64,000 nucleotides of DNA, taken from Adiantum capillus-veneris (lineage: Eukaryota; Streptophyta; Polypodiopsida; Polypodiales; Pteridaceae). The notes under the pieces are model-generated. The model did not search any database, was not told where the DNA came from, and saw only the letters and a list, made by a program, of their open reading frames with translations. Location of the stretch: contig CM043950.1 in NCBI GenBank assembly GCA_014529385.2, positions 157,307,545 to 157,371,544 on the forward strand. Direction: 5' to 3'. Position 1 is the stretch's first letter. Each line of letters starts with the position of its first letter. Positions 23,292 through 34,483 of this stretch are shown here, in pieces. Position numbers and translations under genes: made by a program.

Positions 23292-24130
23292 ATGGAGCAT
23301 TCTGAGGAAGCTTCAGGCTCGTAAGGAGCGGCCCATATCAAAGAAAAATATGAGCTTTGTTGCCGTTCATAGGATTAAAAAGCATGATTCACTTCTTCAT
23401 TGCTATCTTTGTGGTGTTCAAGAAAAAATGAGTGGAATATCTGAAAAGGAAGTAATTGACTTCGCAACGAGTCTAGAAATATAAATATTGCATGTCTAAA
23501 CCTGCGTTTAGTTACATACTCATCGACTGGTAAGTGGCCTTCTTGAATGGAAGTTGTCGTGTGGATCAGGATCTTGCTTAATCTGTTTGAGGATTTTTGC
23601 AGATAGTGATGGCGACCGTGTTCAAATTGTGCATTTAGCTCGGATAAGACAAAGGATTACTTTAAGAATGCTTTATTGAGCACTGTGAAGCCACACATTG
23701 TGGATAAATGTCTTCGTTCATTCTGTGATGGGTTGGCCGTTGAATCTGCAGTGAATGCTTCTGTTCTATTTTTGCCATCCAATACTCTTGTGTATGGGCA
23801 ATCTGATTCTAATGTGCCAGATTGGAACAAAATGGAAGTATGCCAGTTTGGACAACTTGCTCGCTCGCACTAGCAATATTTGATGACAAAGGAGTGTTTG
23901 TAGTTGTCTGCCAGTCAGATAACTGTTTCGTGATATCATTGCTGCTGCTCAATGGAATGATGAGAAAAGAGCACATTGGGACATCACATGCCATCGACAT
24001 ACCGTCAGGTGACGCCCGATTCGATTCACTAGAGGAGGATGATTGGATGAAGAGGAGGATGGGACACCTATGCGAGGTACACTTTGGTACCTTCTATCTA
24101 AAAATATTGTTTTTCTGCTTGCTTTGACTT
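23234..24130 (+). pseudogene. Right-hand coding pieces of the split gene
   Basis: Protein-like frames in order: about 23238-23485 (with one in-frame TGA near 23290, then KKNMSFVAVHRIKKHDSLLH, containing CYLC), about 23640-23873 (STVKPHIVDKCLRSFCDGLA), and 23822-24127 in another frame (AIFDDKGVFVVVCQSDNCFV, AIDIPSGDARFDSLEEDDWM). Some frame changes may be introns, for example the stretch 23500-23640. I do not recognise the protein. It shares the orientation of exons b-d, so it is probably their continuation. A (TA)n/(GATA)n/(GA)n tract follows at 24200. Confidence 0.4.
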
Positions 24131-24199
24131 TCATTTGTTGTGCAGGAGCTATGGAACGCGGGCATTGGTTTGTTTGGCGATTGCTTGCGCAATTTTTTT

Positions 24200-25210
<1,011 letters not shown>

Positions 25211-25212
25211 AG

Positions 25213-25360
25213 AAGAAGAAGAAGAAGAAGATTGTTTTAACATCGTAGGAAACTATCCCAAGAGACCTTAACGATCTATCCGATGAGGAGAGTTGAACTC
25301 AAGACCTGTTATTCAAGAGGGAAATGACATAACCAATCTACCACACTTGGGTGATAGAAA
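25213..25360 (-). mobile_element. tRNA-derived SINE
   Basis: On the minus strand, an A-box-like TGGTAGATTGG (25333-25343) is followed 34 nt later by a B-box-like GTTCAACTC (about 25291-25299; consensus GTTCGANTC). That is the spacing of a tRNA-type RNA polymerase III promoter. A non-tRNA body follows (GGATAGATCGTTAAGGTCTC, ACGATGTTAAAACAAT), ending in a (TTC)n tail. The same body recurs at 25417-25500, which makes a dispersed family likely. The parent tRNA was not identified. Confidence 0.7.
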
Positions 25361-25416
25361 GGTTATATCGCTTTCCTCTTTTTATTAGCGCGCCCGCACA
25401 CACACACTCGAGAAAA

Positions 25417-25505
25417 AAATTGTTTTAACGTCGTAGGATCCCAATAGACCTTAAAGATCTATCCAAGGAGGAGAGTTGAACTCAAGACTTGGGTAATAGA
25501 AAGAG
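25417..25505 (-). mobile_element. Second SINE copy, internally deleted
   Basis: It shares the B-box and body of the neighbouring SINE (GTTCAACTC, GGATAGATC, TACGACGTTAAAACAAT) but lacks about 45 bp including the A-box, so it should not be transcribed from its own promoter. It lies about 60 bp from the first copy in the same orientation. Positions 25392-25408 between the copies hold a (CA)n run. Confidence 0.6.
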
Positions 25506-25833
25506 AGAGAGCTGCGGCCTCCCTCCTCTAGACTAGCATCATATATCATATATCATATAATGGTTCAATGGCAGAGGAATAAACATTAAACAATGCACTC
25601 AGTAAACACTACTTGCATGCGAACCAGACCAGCCAGTACCAACTCTCACCGCGCGCCATCTGAAGGACGGAGGACTACTCTGCAAACAGAGCTGCTTCTC
25701 CATAGCTGCTTTTCAAACTTCCGTTGTGTTTTCCTAACAGTGGCTTTCCCCCCACCCCAAAGACTGACGCTCGTAGTGTTAAGGGTTGACCATGATGTGA
25801 TCATTTTGGCCTTCCTGAAGCTTTTCTGTAGCC

Positions 25834-25935
25834 ATGGCAGAAGACAAGGAGCGGTTCCGCCGTGCGCTTGACTTCATGAAGATGTTGGGTGTGTCAAATT
25901 CGGTTGTCACCCCCCTTTTGAAGCGCCTTGTAAAG
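25834..25935 (+). CDS. SUVR-like histone methyltransferase, coding exon 1 (start of WIYLD domain)
   Basis: ATG in the context GTAGCCATGGCAG. 34 codons ending exactly before the donor GTAATTGC at 25936 (phase 0). The protein reads AEDKERFRRALDFMKMLGV then VVTPLLKRLVK, matching the first half of the plant WIYLD domain (A..AM..LGI....V.PVLK.LLK). In plants this domain sits at the N-terminus of SUVR1/2/4-type SET proteins, which bind ubiquitin and methylate H3K9 or act in RNA-directed silencing. Exon 2 completes the domain. No SET or pre-SET exon is in the window, so the exact paralogue is unknown. Confidence 0.8.
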
Positions 25936-26034
25936 GTAATTGCTTCCTTGCTTCTTCCTGAGAATTTTGGCTGGGAGTTTATCAAGTGTCCTGTGGTTTT
26001 GCATCCGTCACTATCATGTGTCCACATGACGCCT

Positions 26035-26076
<42 letters not shown>

Positions 26077-27089
26077 GAGTCTACACCCAGCATTGGGATG
26101 TATGGTGAACTTGATGGTTGTATTCTCCTCTCCATGACTTCAATGCGTCGACAACTTGAACGTTTCTACGAAAATTGGATCTGAGCTTTCTCAAGTTAGG
26201 GGTGTGTGTCTTTGTGTGTATATGTGTGCGTGTGTTGTGTGTCCATTTGCATACACACACATGTGTATATACGCATATAAAAAACAAAAAATAAAATAAT
26301 AAAAGACAAACATGTAGATATACATACACTTAGTTGGGTATCATTTATCTATTTACTTATCTATATGCGTATACATGCACATTGTGTTTGTGTGTGTGTG
26401 TGTGTGTGTACATATATATCTACACACATGCACACCCGGGCATACACACACATGTACGCGTGTGCATGCATGTATGTATATATTTGTATGTATGCATGCA
26501 TGCATGTAAAGTTTGATATGTCATGTGTGCATCAAAAGAAGCTCTCAATTTGTGACCTTCAGGCATGGATAGTATATCCATTAAAATATGTCTTGTATGT
26601 GTTTGTAGGTGCTTTTGATTGATAGTTTTTTAACCTTGTAGCTGAATAACAGCATGTGGAGCCTCATTAAAGAGAGAAGTTATTGTGCTCTAGTGCATAA
26701 TTATCCTTCTTAATGAGGCTCCAATTGTTGTTGTACAGCACTAGCCAAAGAATACTGCAAACACATGAAAACATCATTTTGAGGGGCAAACCATGTTTGC
26801 CTAAGGTTACAACACTGTAACAAGTAGTTTATCTACAGGCTATGAGTGTCTAAGGTCACAACATAGTAACAAATGATTTTATGTAGCCTCACAAGCTTAA
26901 ACACACTTATTGTGCCTCTCAAAGTGATGTCTGTGTTATCGTTGTTTTTTATTTTCATAGTCTAAGGCCACGACATAGAAACAATTGAGTTTATGTAACT
27001 TCACTACCTTAGACACACTTAATATGCCTCAAAGTGATGTCTTTAATGTGTTGTCGTTGTGTTTGATTTATGGTTTTTCAACCTTGTAG
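25936..27089 (+). other. Intron 1 of the SUVR-like gene
   Basis: Begins GTAATTGC and ends CAACCTTGTAG. At 1154 nt it contains a (CA)n tract at 26036-26074, TG/TA-rich simple sequence (26200-26515), a direct and an inverted decayed copy of exon 2 (26616-26745), and two tandem copies of a roughly 110-bp sequence (26849-26960 and 26961-27070, each starting TCTAAGG(T/C)CAC). A partial third tandem copy lies at about 26800-26848. Confidence 0.75.
26616..26745 (+). repeat. Decayed direct and inverted copies of SUVR exon 2
   Basis: 26616-26700 repeats the acceptor and start of exon 2: TTTTTTAACCTTGTAG followed by an in-frame LNNSMWSLIKERSYCALV, against [18 protein letters not shown] in the true exon. 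Immediately after, about 26695-26742 is the reverse complement of the same region (ATAATTATCC...AATGAGGCTCCA). The two copies can pair over GGAGCCTCATTAA. There is no intact donor after the direct copy. It is probably a non-functional exon duplication. Confidence 0.75.
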
Positions 27090-27173
27090 CTATATGACAA
27101 TGAGTGGAGCCTCATTGAAGAGGAAAATTATCGCGCCCTTGCAGATAGCTTCTTTGATGAAGTTGAGAGCAAG
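27090..27173 (+). CDS. SUVR-like gene, coding exon 2 (end of WIYLD domain)
   Basis: 84 nt, 28 codons, phase 0 at both ends, flanked by CCTTGTAG and GTATGTGC. It encodes [20 protein letters not shown] then FFDEVESK, closely matching the second half of the WIYLD domain ([19 protein letters not shown]). Joined to exon 1 the domain is complete, with no stop. The downstream intron starts normally and soon runs into (GA)n and retrotransposons. I infer either a gene with a very large repeat-filled intron or a truncated gene. Confidence 0.85.
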
Positions 27174-27200
27174 GTATGTGCCCATGGCCTCTTTGTTTGG

Positions 27201-27306
<106 letters not shown>

Positions 27307-27404
27307 GTGGTTTCGTTGCCTGGTTTACAATTTTCTCCTTTTTTGGGGGGGGGGCGGGGTGTTGTTTCTATGGTTCTCGAGACACTTGACCTATCACAAG
27401 TTAG

Positions 27405-27949
27405 TGATGTGGTGGACCCTTAGGGGGTTAGGACATTAAACATCCTAACCCTACAACTTTGGACTCACCGACCTAGGGGCCTAAAACCCTACAAAAAGAA
27501 GAAAACGGGAATTCCTTGCTGACGCGGCATTTTCGTACAGCTTGGCTTGCATAGTGTTGACGTGGCAACGGTGTATGGACAACCAATGCAAACGTGGATA
27601 ACTATTTGGGTGCCTAGTTTTTGGCTCAGGGACTTTTTGGAGCAATAGCTTTTCATGTATTGTGCTTTAAGACTAAGGGCCTTCAAATACGTGCCTTTGG
27701 GTCTCACTCTGGCATTCCAATACGTGGAAGCAGAGGAAAAGTCTCCTAATTATTGTATCTTTGTGAAGCAATAAAGAAAGATGTATCCAAAGGGGCACCA
27801 GACTTTCGGGCCGGTGCATTTGGGAGCGGAACTCCGTCGTTCCATGTCGACTCTACTCTTCCCTCTCTCGCTATCTCAAGTTCTGCTGCTGTTGTTTTCT
27901 CACGTGCGTTGCTATTGATTTCTTGCTTGGAGTGTCCAAGCCTGTTACA
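27405..27949 (+). repeat. 5' LTR of truncated gypsy element F
   Basis: Starts TGATGTGGTGG and ends GTGTCCAAGCCTGTTACA at 27949. An AATAAAG polyadenylation-type signal lies near 27770, and a primer site, TGGTATGAGAGCCC, follows at 27951-27964. The end is very similar to that of the solo LTR at 30546-31059 (GTGTCCAAGTCTGTTACA), so they are related families. The start is inferred from TG and has no partner copy to confirm it. Confidence 0.6.
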
Positions 27950-27950
27950 G

Positions 27951-29490
27951 TGGTATGAGAGCCCTCATGATTCTTCTCCTACGGAGGATCCAATCCTTTT
28001 CCTTGCAGCACACATAGGTTTAAGCAATGATTTCGATCGAGAGGAAAGTGTTTCACCGACTACTGACCTTAGGGAGATGAAGAGTACTCCAATCCCATCG
28101 GAGGAATGGCAGAGAACAACAAAGATTCCAATGGGTGTCAACCTCCTTCCGAGGAATCGGGAGAGGACCATGGCCCATTCGTGACGGGAGATTTTGACAA
28201 GATGGTGTATCGACGTCAACTGCAAGTTGATACATGTGCCAAAATGGATGATTAAGTATTCCAAGGACCCAAATTATGTAATTTATCTGAAGAATCATCC
28301 GCTTGACAAGGTTCACTTACGATGGCGAGATGTCATCCATTCACCTCTTAAGTCAGCAATGGAAAAGAAAGCAAAGCCAAGTACAGAAAAGCAGAAAGTG
28401 TACTCGCAAGAAGAATTTGACAGTGCTCTTGAAGAGAAAGTCAATCAGTTGCTAAAGAGCACAAAGCACTCTTGGCAAGCAACTCAAAGGGATATCCCGG
28501 CTATCTGGGTTGGAAATCAACTTTTGAGGAGGCTAGTAAATCCAAGAAGCGTGTTTGCTTTGAGGATGACCCTAGTTCACCTTCTTTGTCCTTGTCTTAG
28601 ACAATTGAGAGAGTTATTCTTCTTGGGATTCCAGTGAGGAGGGAAAAAAGCGAAAGAAGTGGAGAAAGACAGAGAAAAGCAGATCCAAGAATTCTAGAAA
28701 GCAGTGCAAGCATTTTAACAATTGTGAGGACACTTCATCCTCTTTTGGCGGTTCTTTGGGACTATGGAAAGAAGAGGAACCACCTGATGCTACCAACCCA
28801 TTACAATTACCTAGAGAAAAAGAGAAAGAAGACCAAGGAGTTCAAGGATGGGCTCAAGATATGCAATTTGACACGTTTTAGGCTTCAAGGATACCCATCG
28901 AGCCCTTGCATCTGTACTGCAGTTTGACATTGTTTTTTCTAAAGGTCGTTTCTCGAAAGCCTTCAAGGTACAGAAGGTGGTGTCTTGTCTTATAGGCGAT
29001 GCACAGACACGGTAGGCGACCCTGCTCTTACATAAGACAATTGCTAAGTTGTGGATAAAGTTCAAAAGAATCTTCATGTTCTTACACTAGACAATTGCTA
29101 AGTCGTGGATAAAGTTCAAAAGAATCTTCACTTCGGCATGGTTAACGAAGGAGTATGAAGAAGACGTCAACATAGCTTAGAATCGTTTGATGATGACGAA
29201 GGAAGAAACTTTGGTTAGGGATACATTTTTGCCAATAGCTTCTTTCTTTTTTGGAGCAGATAGAGTTTTTGTTGTGGTCTTCCAAAAGAGATCTGCGGTA
29301 TTACTTGAAGCAAAAGTCTCATACCATTCAAAAGGTTATGGTGCACGTCGAGGAAGGCTTTGGTATGCTATCCCTTGGACAAGCGTTCGCTTCCTTAGGG
29401 AAGGATTCTTTTGATAACAAAAAGGAGAAGCAATAGAACAAGAAATACGCTAGCCCGAAATTGACAGTAGAGCAACGTGCAGAGTACTAT
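27951..29490 (+). pseudogene. Element F leader and gag remnant (gypsy)
   Basis: After the primer site come an unrecognised leader and gag pieces: 28194-28637 and 28634-28927 (Lys/Glu-rich), then about 29130-29480, where LTKEYEEDV, NRLMMTKEETL and, in another frame, EQIEFLLWSSKRDLRYYLKQ correspond to the gag core of element C (EQIEKYCCGLPKGLRKYCTK). A direct duplication CAATTGCTAAGT(T/C)GTGGATAAAG occurs at 29039 and 29091. Multiple frame changes. The element is cut at about 29490, where copia sequence on the opposite strand begins; protease and pol are missing. Confidence 0.65.
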
Positions 29491-30545
29491 GTACGAGTAT
29501 GAAACATGGCATTTTTGGCAAGATAGACAACACTTTGACTATCGTATCCCAACACTGGAGTACCAGCTGGCATACCAAGCTCCTCTGCAAGTGCCCAACC
29601 AAATAGCTTCCTTGGAAGCTTCAATGGCTGAAATATATTTAGCCTCAATAGTACTCAGTGCCACAATCTTCTGCAGTCTAGAACGCAAAGAAACCACTCC
29701 ACCAGCAATTGCAAAGACATATCCATTGGTAGACTTCCTAGTGTCCAAGTCACCTGCCATGTCTGCATCACAGAATCCCTGCAACTTTAGGTCACCCATG
29801 CCATAGCAGATACACTTGGACTTTGTACCTTTCAAATATCGAAAAATGCATTTGACAGCTTTCCAATGTGCCTTGCCAGGGTTAGACATATATCGACTAA
29901 CAAATCCCAGTGCATGAGCAATATCTTGGTGAGTAGCAACCATAACATACATAAGAGAGCCACAAGCTGAAGCATAAGGTACTCCCTTCATTGCATTGAT
30001 TACCACCTCATCTTTTGGACTGTCAGCTTTGCTAAGCTTAGTGTATGGAGGTAAAGGAACTCCAAGTGGCTTAGCTTGAGCCATATTAAATCTCTCCAGC
30101 ACTTGCTTGATGTACTTGTCTTGAGAAAAGAAGAAAAGACGCTTCTTTCTATCCCTTGCAATGCGCATAAGATCCCGAGTATCATTTGCATACAAGGACT
30201 TTATCTCCTCTTGTATTGCAAGCTCCCACTTATTGCTTAACTCACATGACTTTGCCTCTTTGTAAGTCAGAGGCTCTCCCTCATCCGGTAACATTACATA
30301 GTATAAAGAGGGGTCATATCGCTGTGGTTGCCTTCTAAAGCGAGTAGACCTGCGTACCCAATGATCTACATTCTCCGGCACAGGTTCTACATCAGGAGGC
30401 AAGTCACTTTCAGCATTTTCGGGCTGCTGTACACCGTTTTCAGCGTGCTGTCCATGCCGTTAAGCACCTTCATTTTGTGGATCAGCACTTGAATTTTGTT
30501 GTCTCACACCTTCACGAGCATCCCTTTTCTGTCCAACATCTTCTA
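29490..30545 (-). pseudogene. Copia RT/RNase H remnant lacking the RT catalytic core
   Basis: Minus frame 30402-29539: the linker (RRSTRFRRQPQRYDPS), then KWELAIQEEIKSLYANDTRD fused directly to MRIARDRKKRLFFFSQDKYI. The RT palm including the YVDD box is excised. RNase H follows (YMSNPGKAHWKAVKCIFRYL, GFCDADMAGDLDTRKSTNGY, ALSTIEAKYISAIEASKEAI). A frame change at about 29540 then allows YDSQSVVYLAKNAMFHTRT to about 29490. A TAA interrupts the linker near 30461. Confidence 0.9.
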
Positions 30546-30800
30546 TGCCACAAAGTGATGACGTGGCTGCCCGCTCTGCAAGAAACCCTAACCCTAACTG
30601 CAGAAAATCAAAAACCCTAATTTGCAGATTTGCTGACGTGGCAGGCTGACACGTGGCAGTTGTACGGATCCCCGCGTTTTGCGGCGCAGTTTGTGGAATT
30701 CTGTACGGTAGGTTTTGCTGAAGTTTTTGGGCCTAGCTTTTGGCATTGCTTTTTCCCACGCAATGGGAGAGAGAGAAAGCCTCTTTGCTTTATTTTATTA

Positions 30801-30888
<88 letters not shown>

Positions 30889-31059
30889 AATCTTCGAAAA
30901 GAAATACCCAAAGGGGCCCCAGTCCCTGGAGCCAATTTCTCTAGGCACGGAAGTTCGACGGGCCAGTGTTGAATAAATTGTGAACTGTGAACTGTTTTGA
31001 AGTGGTTATTTGGTGCTGTCGCGGTAGATTCTTGACTTGGAGTGTCCAAGTCTGTTACA
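30546..31059 (+). mobile_element. Solo LTR (family D) inserted in the copia element
   Basis: Starts TGCCACAAAGTGATGACGTG and ends CCAAGTCTGTTACA. Its relative at 40228-40875 (minus) starts TGTCACAAAGTGATGACGTG, giving the family ends. Flanks TTCTA (30541-30545) and TTCTG (31060-31064) are a target duplication with one mismatch. The copia frame resumes on each side. It contains a (GA)n tract of about 41 units at 30804-30885. There is no internal region, so this is a solo LTR left by recombination. Confidence 0.85.
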
Positions 31060-31884
31060 TTCTGGCTCAAAAATAACCGGTTGATTTTCAATTTCAGCTT
31101 GTGGTAAAGCATCACGAAGGTCATTTTCAGTCATAATGGGTGGCCATACATGTTGAAACTTGACTCTCTTTGAATCAACATCAGAGGACGAGTCATATTT
31201 CATTAACTTTGCCTCATTAAAGACTACATCCCGGCTGCGTACGATCTTTTTAAACTGAGGTAACCAAATTCTGTAGCCCATTTCACCTTCATCTCCATAA
31301 CCCATGAATATGCCTTTAGTGGACTTAGCATCAAGCTTGCTTCTCAGTTCGTTCCTCACATGTACGAATGCATCACAGCCATAGACACGCAAATGGTCAT
31401 ATGAAGCCGGTTTGCCAGACCAAACCTTCTCAGGAATACCATTTTCCAAAGATTGATTAGGAGAGCGGTTGCATATATGTACTGCGGTTTTTAGTGCTTC
31501 TCTCCAAAAACCATGAGGGAGATTAGTAGTGAACAACATGCACCGCACCCTCTCACACAATGTCCTATTGTACGTTTCTACCACACCATTCGAAGAAGGG
31601 CTGTATGGAGCTGTAAGCTCCCTTCTAATACCATGTAACTCACAAAAAGACTTTAATTCAGCAGATGTGCATTTACCCCCATTGTCCGTTCTAAGACATT
31701 TCAATTTCTTTCCCGTTTGGGTGGTCACAAGTGCATGAAAAACCTTAAATGCAGCAAATACATCACTTTTATTTTTCAACAAATACACCCATATTTTCTT
31801 GGAACATTTGTCTATGAAAGAAACAAAGTATACAGCACCCCCCATAGATTTCACAGACATGCGACACACATCAGAATGCAACAA
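31060..31884 (-). pseudogene. Copia integrase
   Basis: The longest intact copia piece. HSDVCRMSVKSMGGAVYFVS (start of the catalytic core), FIDKCSKKIWVYLL, LRTDNGGKCTSAELKSF (second catalytic aspartate), YSPSSNGVVETYNRTLCERV (catalytic glutamate region) and VYGCDAFVHV with GIFMGYGDEGEMGYRIW (C-terminal module). It belongs to the same polyprotein as the neighbouring pieces and is separated from its zinc-finger part by a stop near 31946. It inserts the element's DNA copy; here it is not linked to a working RT. Confidence 0.88.
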
Positions 31885-32901
31885 ATCTAAAACATTTGGT
31901 TTACGAGAGACACTAGAGTAATAAGAATTTCTTACTTGTTTACCAAATCAACAATCATTACAAAAATCAAGCTTTGAGCCCTTAACATCAAGTCTTTTCA
32001 AAGACGAAAGGACATCAAGTCCTTTTTGGCTCATATGGCCTAATCTCCTATGCCAAAGCTCTAAATGAGAGCCAATTTCAGCAATAGCAAGAAATTTGCC
32101 AAGCAAAGCTTTGCATCGCAAACAATACAATGTCCCTCTTTTGCTGCCCTTTACCGCAAGCATAGAACCCTTCTTGAGTTTCCACAATCAACCACCAAAG
32201 AACGTGGTGTAGCCATGCAAATCCATCTGCCCCACAGATAGCAAACTCTTTTTGATGCCAGGTACATATCTGACATCCTTGAGCACAAGCTCTTGTCCAT
32301 TGTCCAATGACAAGTGTATGGTGCCAATCCCATCAATACTGTAGGCATGATTATTACCAAGGTAAACCTTGCTATAACTACCCGCATCAAATGTAGCAAA
32401 GCACTCCATGCATGGAGTAACATGAAACGAGGCACCAGAGTCTACTATCCATGTCTGTGACAGTCCATCGTTGATTGTAAGTAAAGCATCAATGACATCT
32501 CGATTCTGCTTTGGTGATCTGTATGTCCAGAATATTAAGTGGAAGGGCATCATTACAAGAAAGAGTAGCACACAAAATATTTTCTACATCTGACAATTCC
32601 TCAATGACTATACTTGAGGTTACATTAGCCCCCTCTTTTCCTTTTGAGGCCTCAAATGCATGAGAATTTTTCTCTTCTTTTTCTCTGCATCATTCTTCTT
32701 CCTTTCCTGCTCCCTTTTGTAAAACTTGCAGTCAGGTTTCTTGTGACCCTTACGGCCACACTGATAGCAAGTTATGTCTTGTTGCTTTTCTTTCCCTCTA
32801 CTCTTGCTTCTATTTCTCTGCCTTGCATTTGCATTTTTCTTATCAGGTCTGCCTCCAATATTATGTACTGAACCATTGGCTTCCCCACTAGATTTGTCAC
32901 G
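31885..32901 (-). pseudogene. Copia gag end, protease and pre-integrase
   Basis: Minus strand: Lys/Arg-rich gag end, nucleocapsid knuckle CYQCGRKGHKKPDC (about 32733-32774, all four ligands kept), protease with intact active site WIVDSGASFHVT (about 32455) and flap region (DVRYVPGIKKSLLSVGQMD), then the pre-integrase domain LELWHRRLGHMSQKGLDVLS with HRRLGH and FCNDC. Stops lie at 32187 and near 31946. The gag N-terminus is missing beyond 32901, where an unrelated LTR starts. Confidence 0.88.
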
Positions 32902-33851
32902 TGCACATCTAACCCTATGTGCATGTGGACAAGCTACTTCAGGTCTAGGGTTCAGGTCAGCTTAGAAAGTGTCGTAGCATCGTTGTGAGCTTGTGCGCAG
33001 GCCGTGCATGTCTAGGCACTGAGTAGTTGCATATCCTTTGGTTGCACACAGCTGATTATCAGAATTACAGTCAGTAGCCATCATGAGCATTTCACAGTGC
33101 ACAGAACCCATTTTCCCTATTTTAGCCATTTTCACTTATTATTAATAAGTGACTTTGTTGGGAAACTGGGTAGGGCAAATTGGCTAAGTGGATATATAAG
33201 AAAAGCTGGTAGAAGAGGCAGCAGAGACCAAGTGTTTGGCAGTGCACCTTCCCGGCAGGACAACCTAGCGTTTTCCAGCCAACAAGACAACCTGGTGTTT
33301 TTCACCAGCAGATCAGCCCTGGCGTTTTGCAGATTGCAGATCAGCCCCGGCGCTAGCAGATCACAGAACCAGCCTGGCGTTTTTGCAAGTTGCAGATCAT
33401 TCTAGCGTTTTGCAGATTCTCTAGGACAGATTAGCCCATAGCATCAGCGTTTCCTATTTTCAGCATCTAGACACCGCAGATCAAGTCCCAAACCTTGTAG
33501 ATCTCACCTTTCCGCAACAGATCCTCGCCGCGTGCTCAGATCAGCCAGCATTTTCAGTTTCAGCCCGCTGTTCGCAGATTTCAGCAATTGCATTTTCAAC
33601 GCATCGTTGTCGCCTCGTTGTCCTCGTCGACACAAAGTCAGAATTCAGCAGATACAAGATTTGAGATTTCAGCCCCTAGCATTTTCAGTTTTCAGTCCAT
33701 CTCGTCGCTGTCATCATTGTCGTCGACATCGTCGGCAAGTCCATTGCATCTAGACCATTGTAGCAGATTTGTGCAATCAATAGCATAGACCTCTCTCGTC
33801 ATAGAGAGTGGGGCCCTTGGAGGAGGGTTTGACAACGTCTGGTGTCGTATT

Positions 33852-33892
<41 letters not shown>

Positions 33893-34055
33893 CTCAACAC
33901 CTTCATTCACAGTGTCATCCCCTTTGTTTGTGATCATTGCACTCTCACCAAAGGAACGGAAGGCCCTCCCTTTTGTAAGTAAAAGGAACCCTGGAGCACA
34001 GTTCGGAGCACTCATCTAGAGCAAAGTTCAACATTCACTTCCGCTGCACCTTACA
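32902..34055 (+). repeat. LTR of non-autonomous family N, plus orientation
   Basis: Starts TGCACATCTAACCC and ends GCTGCACCTTACA at 34055, one base before the primer site TGGTATCAGAGC (34057-34068), a perfect iMet-type site. A TATATAA box lies at about 33193-33199. The middle carries repeats of the type GCAGATCAGCCC(T/C)GGCG (33235-33420). A (TC)n run lies at 33853-33889. The limits are supported by the inverted copy 36740-37946, which has the same ends. Confidence 0.85.
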
Positions 34056-34483
34056 TTGGTATCAGAGCTTTGGCAGTGTTTTGTATCACTCAAGAAAAGA
34101 ACCACATAAATTTTTTTGCTTGTTGCGGTCGCAAGTAACCCAAGTCCACTTGGGCGTGTTGATTCCTAATTGTGTTTTTGAAGAGTGATAGGAAACCCAA
34201 GAAAGAAGGGCTTGTCCGGCCTCCCCTTGTTCTTCTTTTCACTCATTGAGAGCGGACCGTGTACTTAGTGGCCTGCCAATTGACACAGCGAAGCGATCCT
34301 CCAGTCTCCTGCTCAAACCAACTCTGCTCATCTCTGTGAAGATCCGTTTTGTCGAAGGTTGCGAGGGGCCTCCTGCCTGGGGCACCCTAGCACGAAGCCG
34401 CTGTAACAAGAACTCCTTCTCGGGCTCCTCACCTGGAAGAAGACCTCGGACAATGAACTTCCCCAGAAGGGCTCTGCTCTGTT
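34056..34483 (+). mobile_element. Family N primer site and leader fragment, then an unrecognised 200-bp piece
   Basis: 34057-34279 repeats the leader seen at 38681 onward (GTATCACTCAAG, ACCCAAGT, CTCATTGAGAGCGGACCG) and in inverted form at 36520-36739. Homology stops at about 34279. 34280-34483 (GCGAAGCGATCCTCCAG onward) does not match the other two leaders and holds no recognisable gene. It may be a captured fragment or a different internal sequence. Confidence 0.7.

Larger units (their letters stand above)
29490..32901 (-). mobile_element. Truncated Ty1/copia element on the minus strand
   Basis: On the minus strand: gag end with knuckle (32901-32572), protease (32571-32188), pre-integrase (32187-31948), integrase (31884-31060), a solo LTR insertion (30546-31059), then the RT remnant and RNase H (30545-29490). 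No LTR of its own remains: the 5' side is cut at 32901 by the start of another LTR, and the 3' side is cut near 29490 within RNase H. Domain order PR-IN-RT-RH is diagnostic of copia. Confidence 0.9.

Noticed and set aside
23054-24130. Possible continuation of element G coding sequence
   Set aside because: The element ends at 23053 with a matching target duplication. The sequence to the right has no retrotransposon motif and continues the frame of the interrupted exon.
26365-26622. Cys/Val/His-rich ORFs at 26334-26622 and 25834-26184
   Set aside because: They arise from TG/CA/TA simple repeats inside intron 1. The second is exon 1 read through its splice donor.
30585-30600. AACCCTAACCCTAACT resembling plant telomere repeats
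   Set aside because: There are only about two units, inside the solo LTR. It is not an interstitial telomere array.
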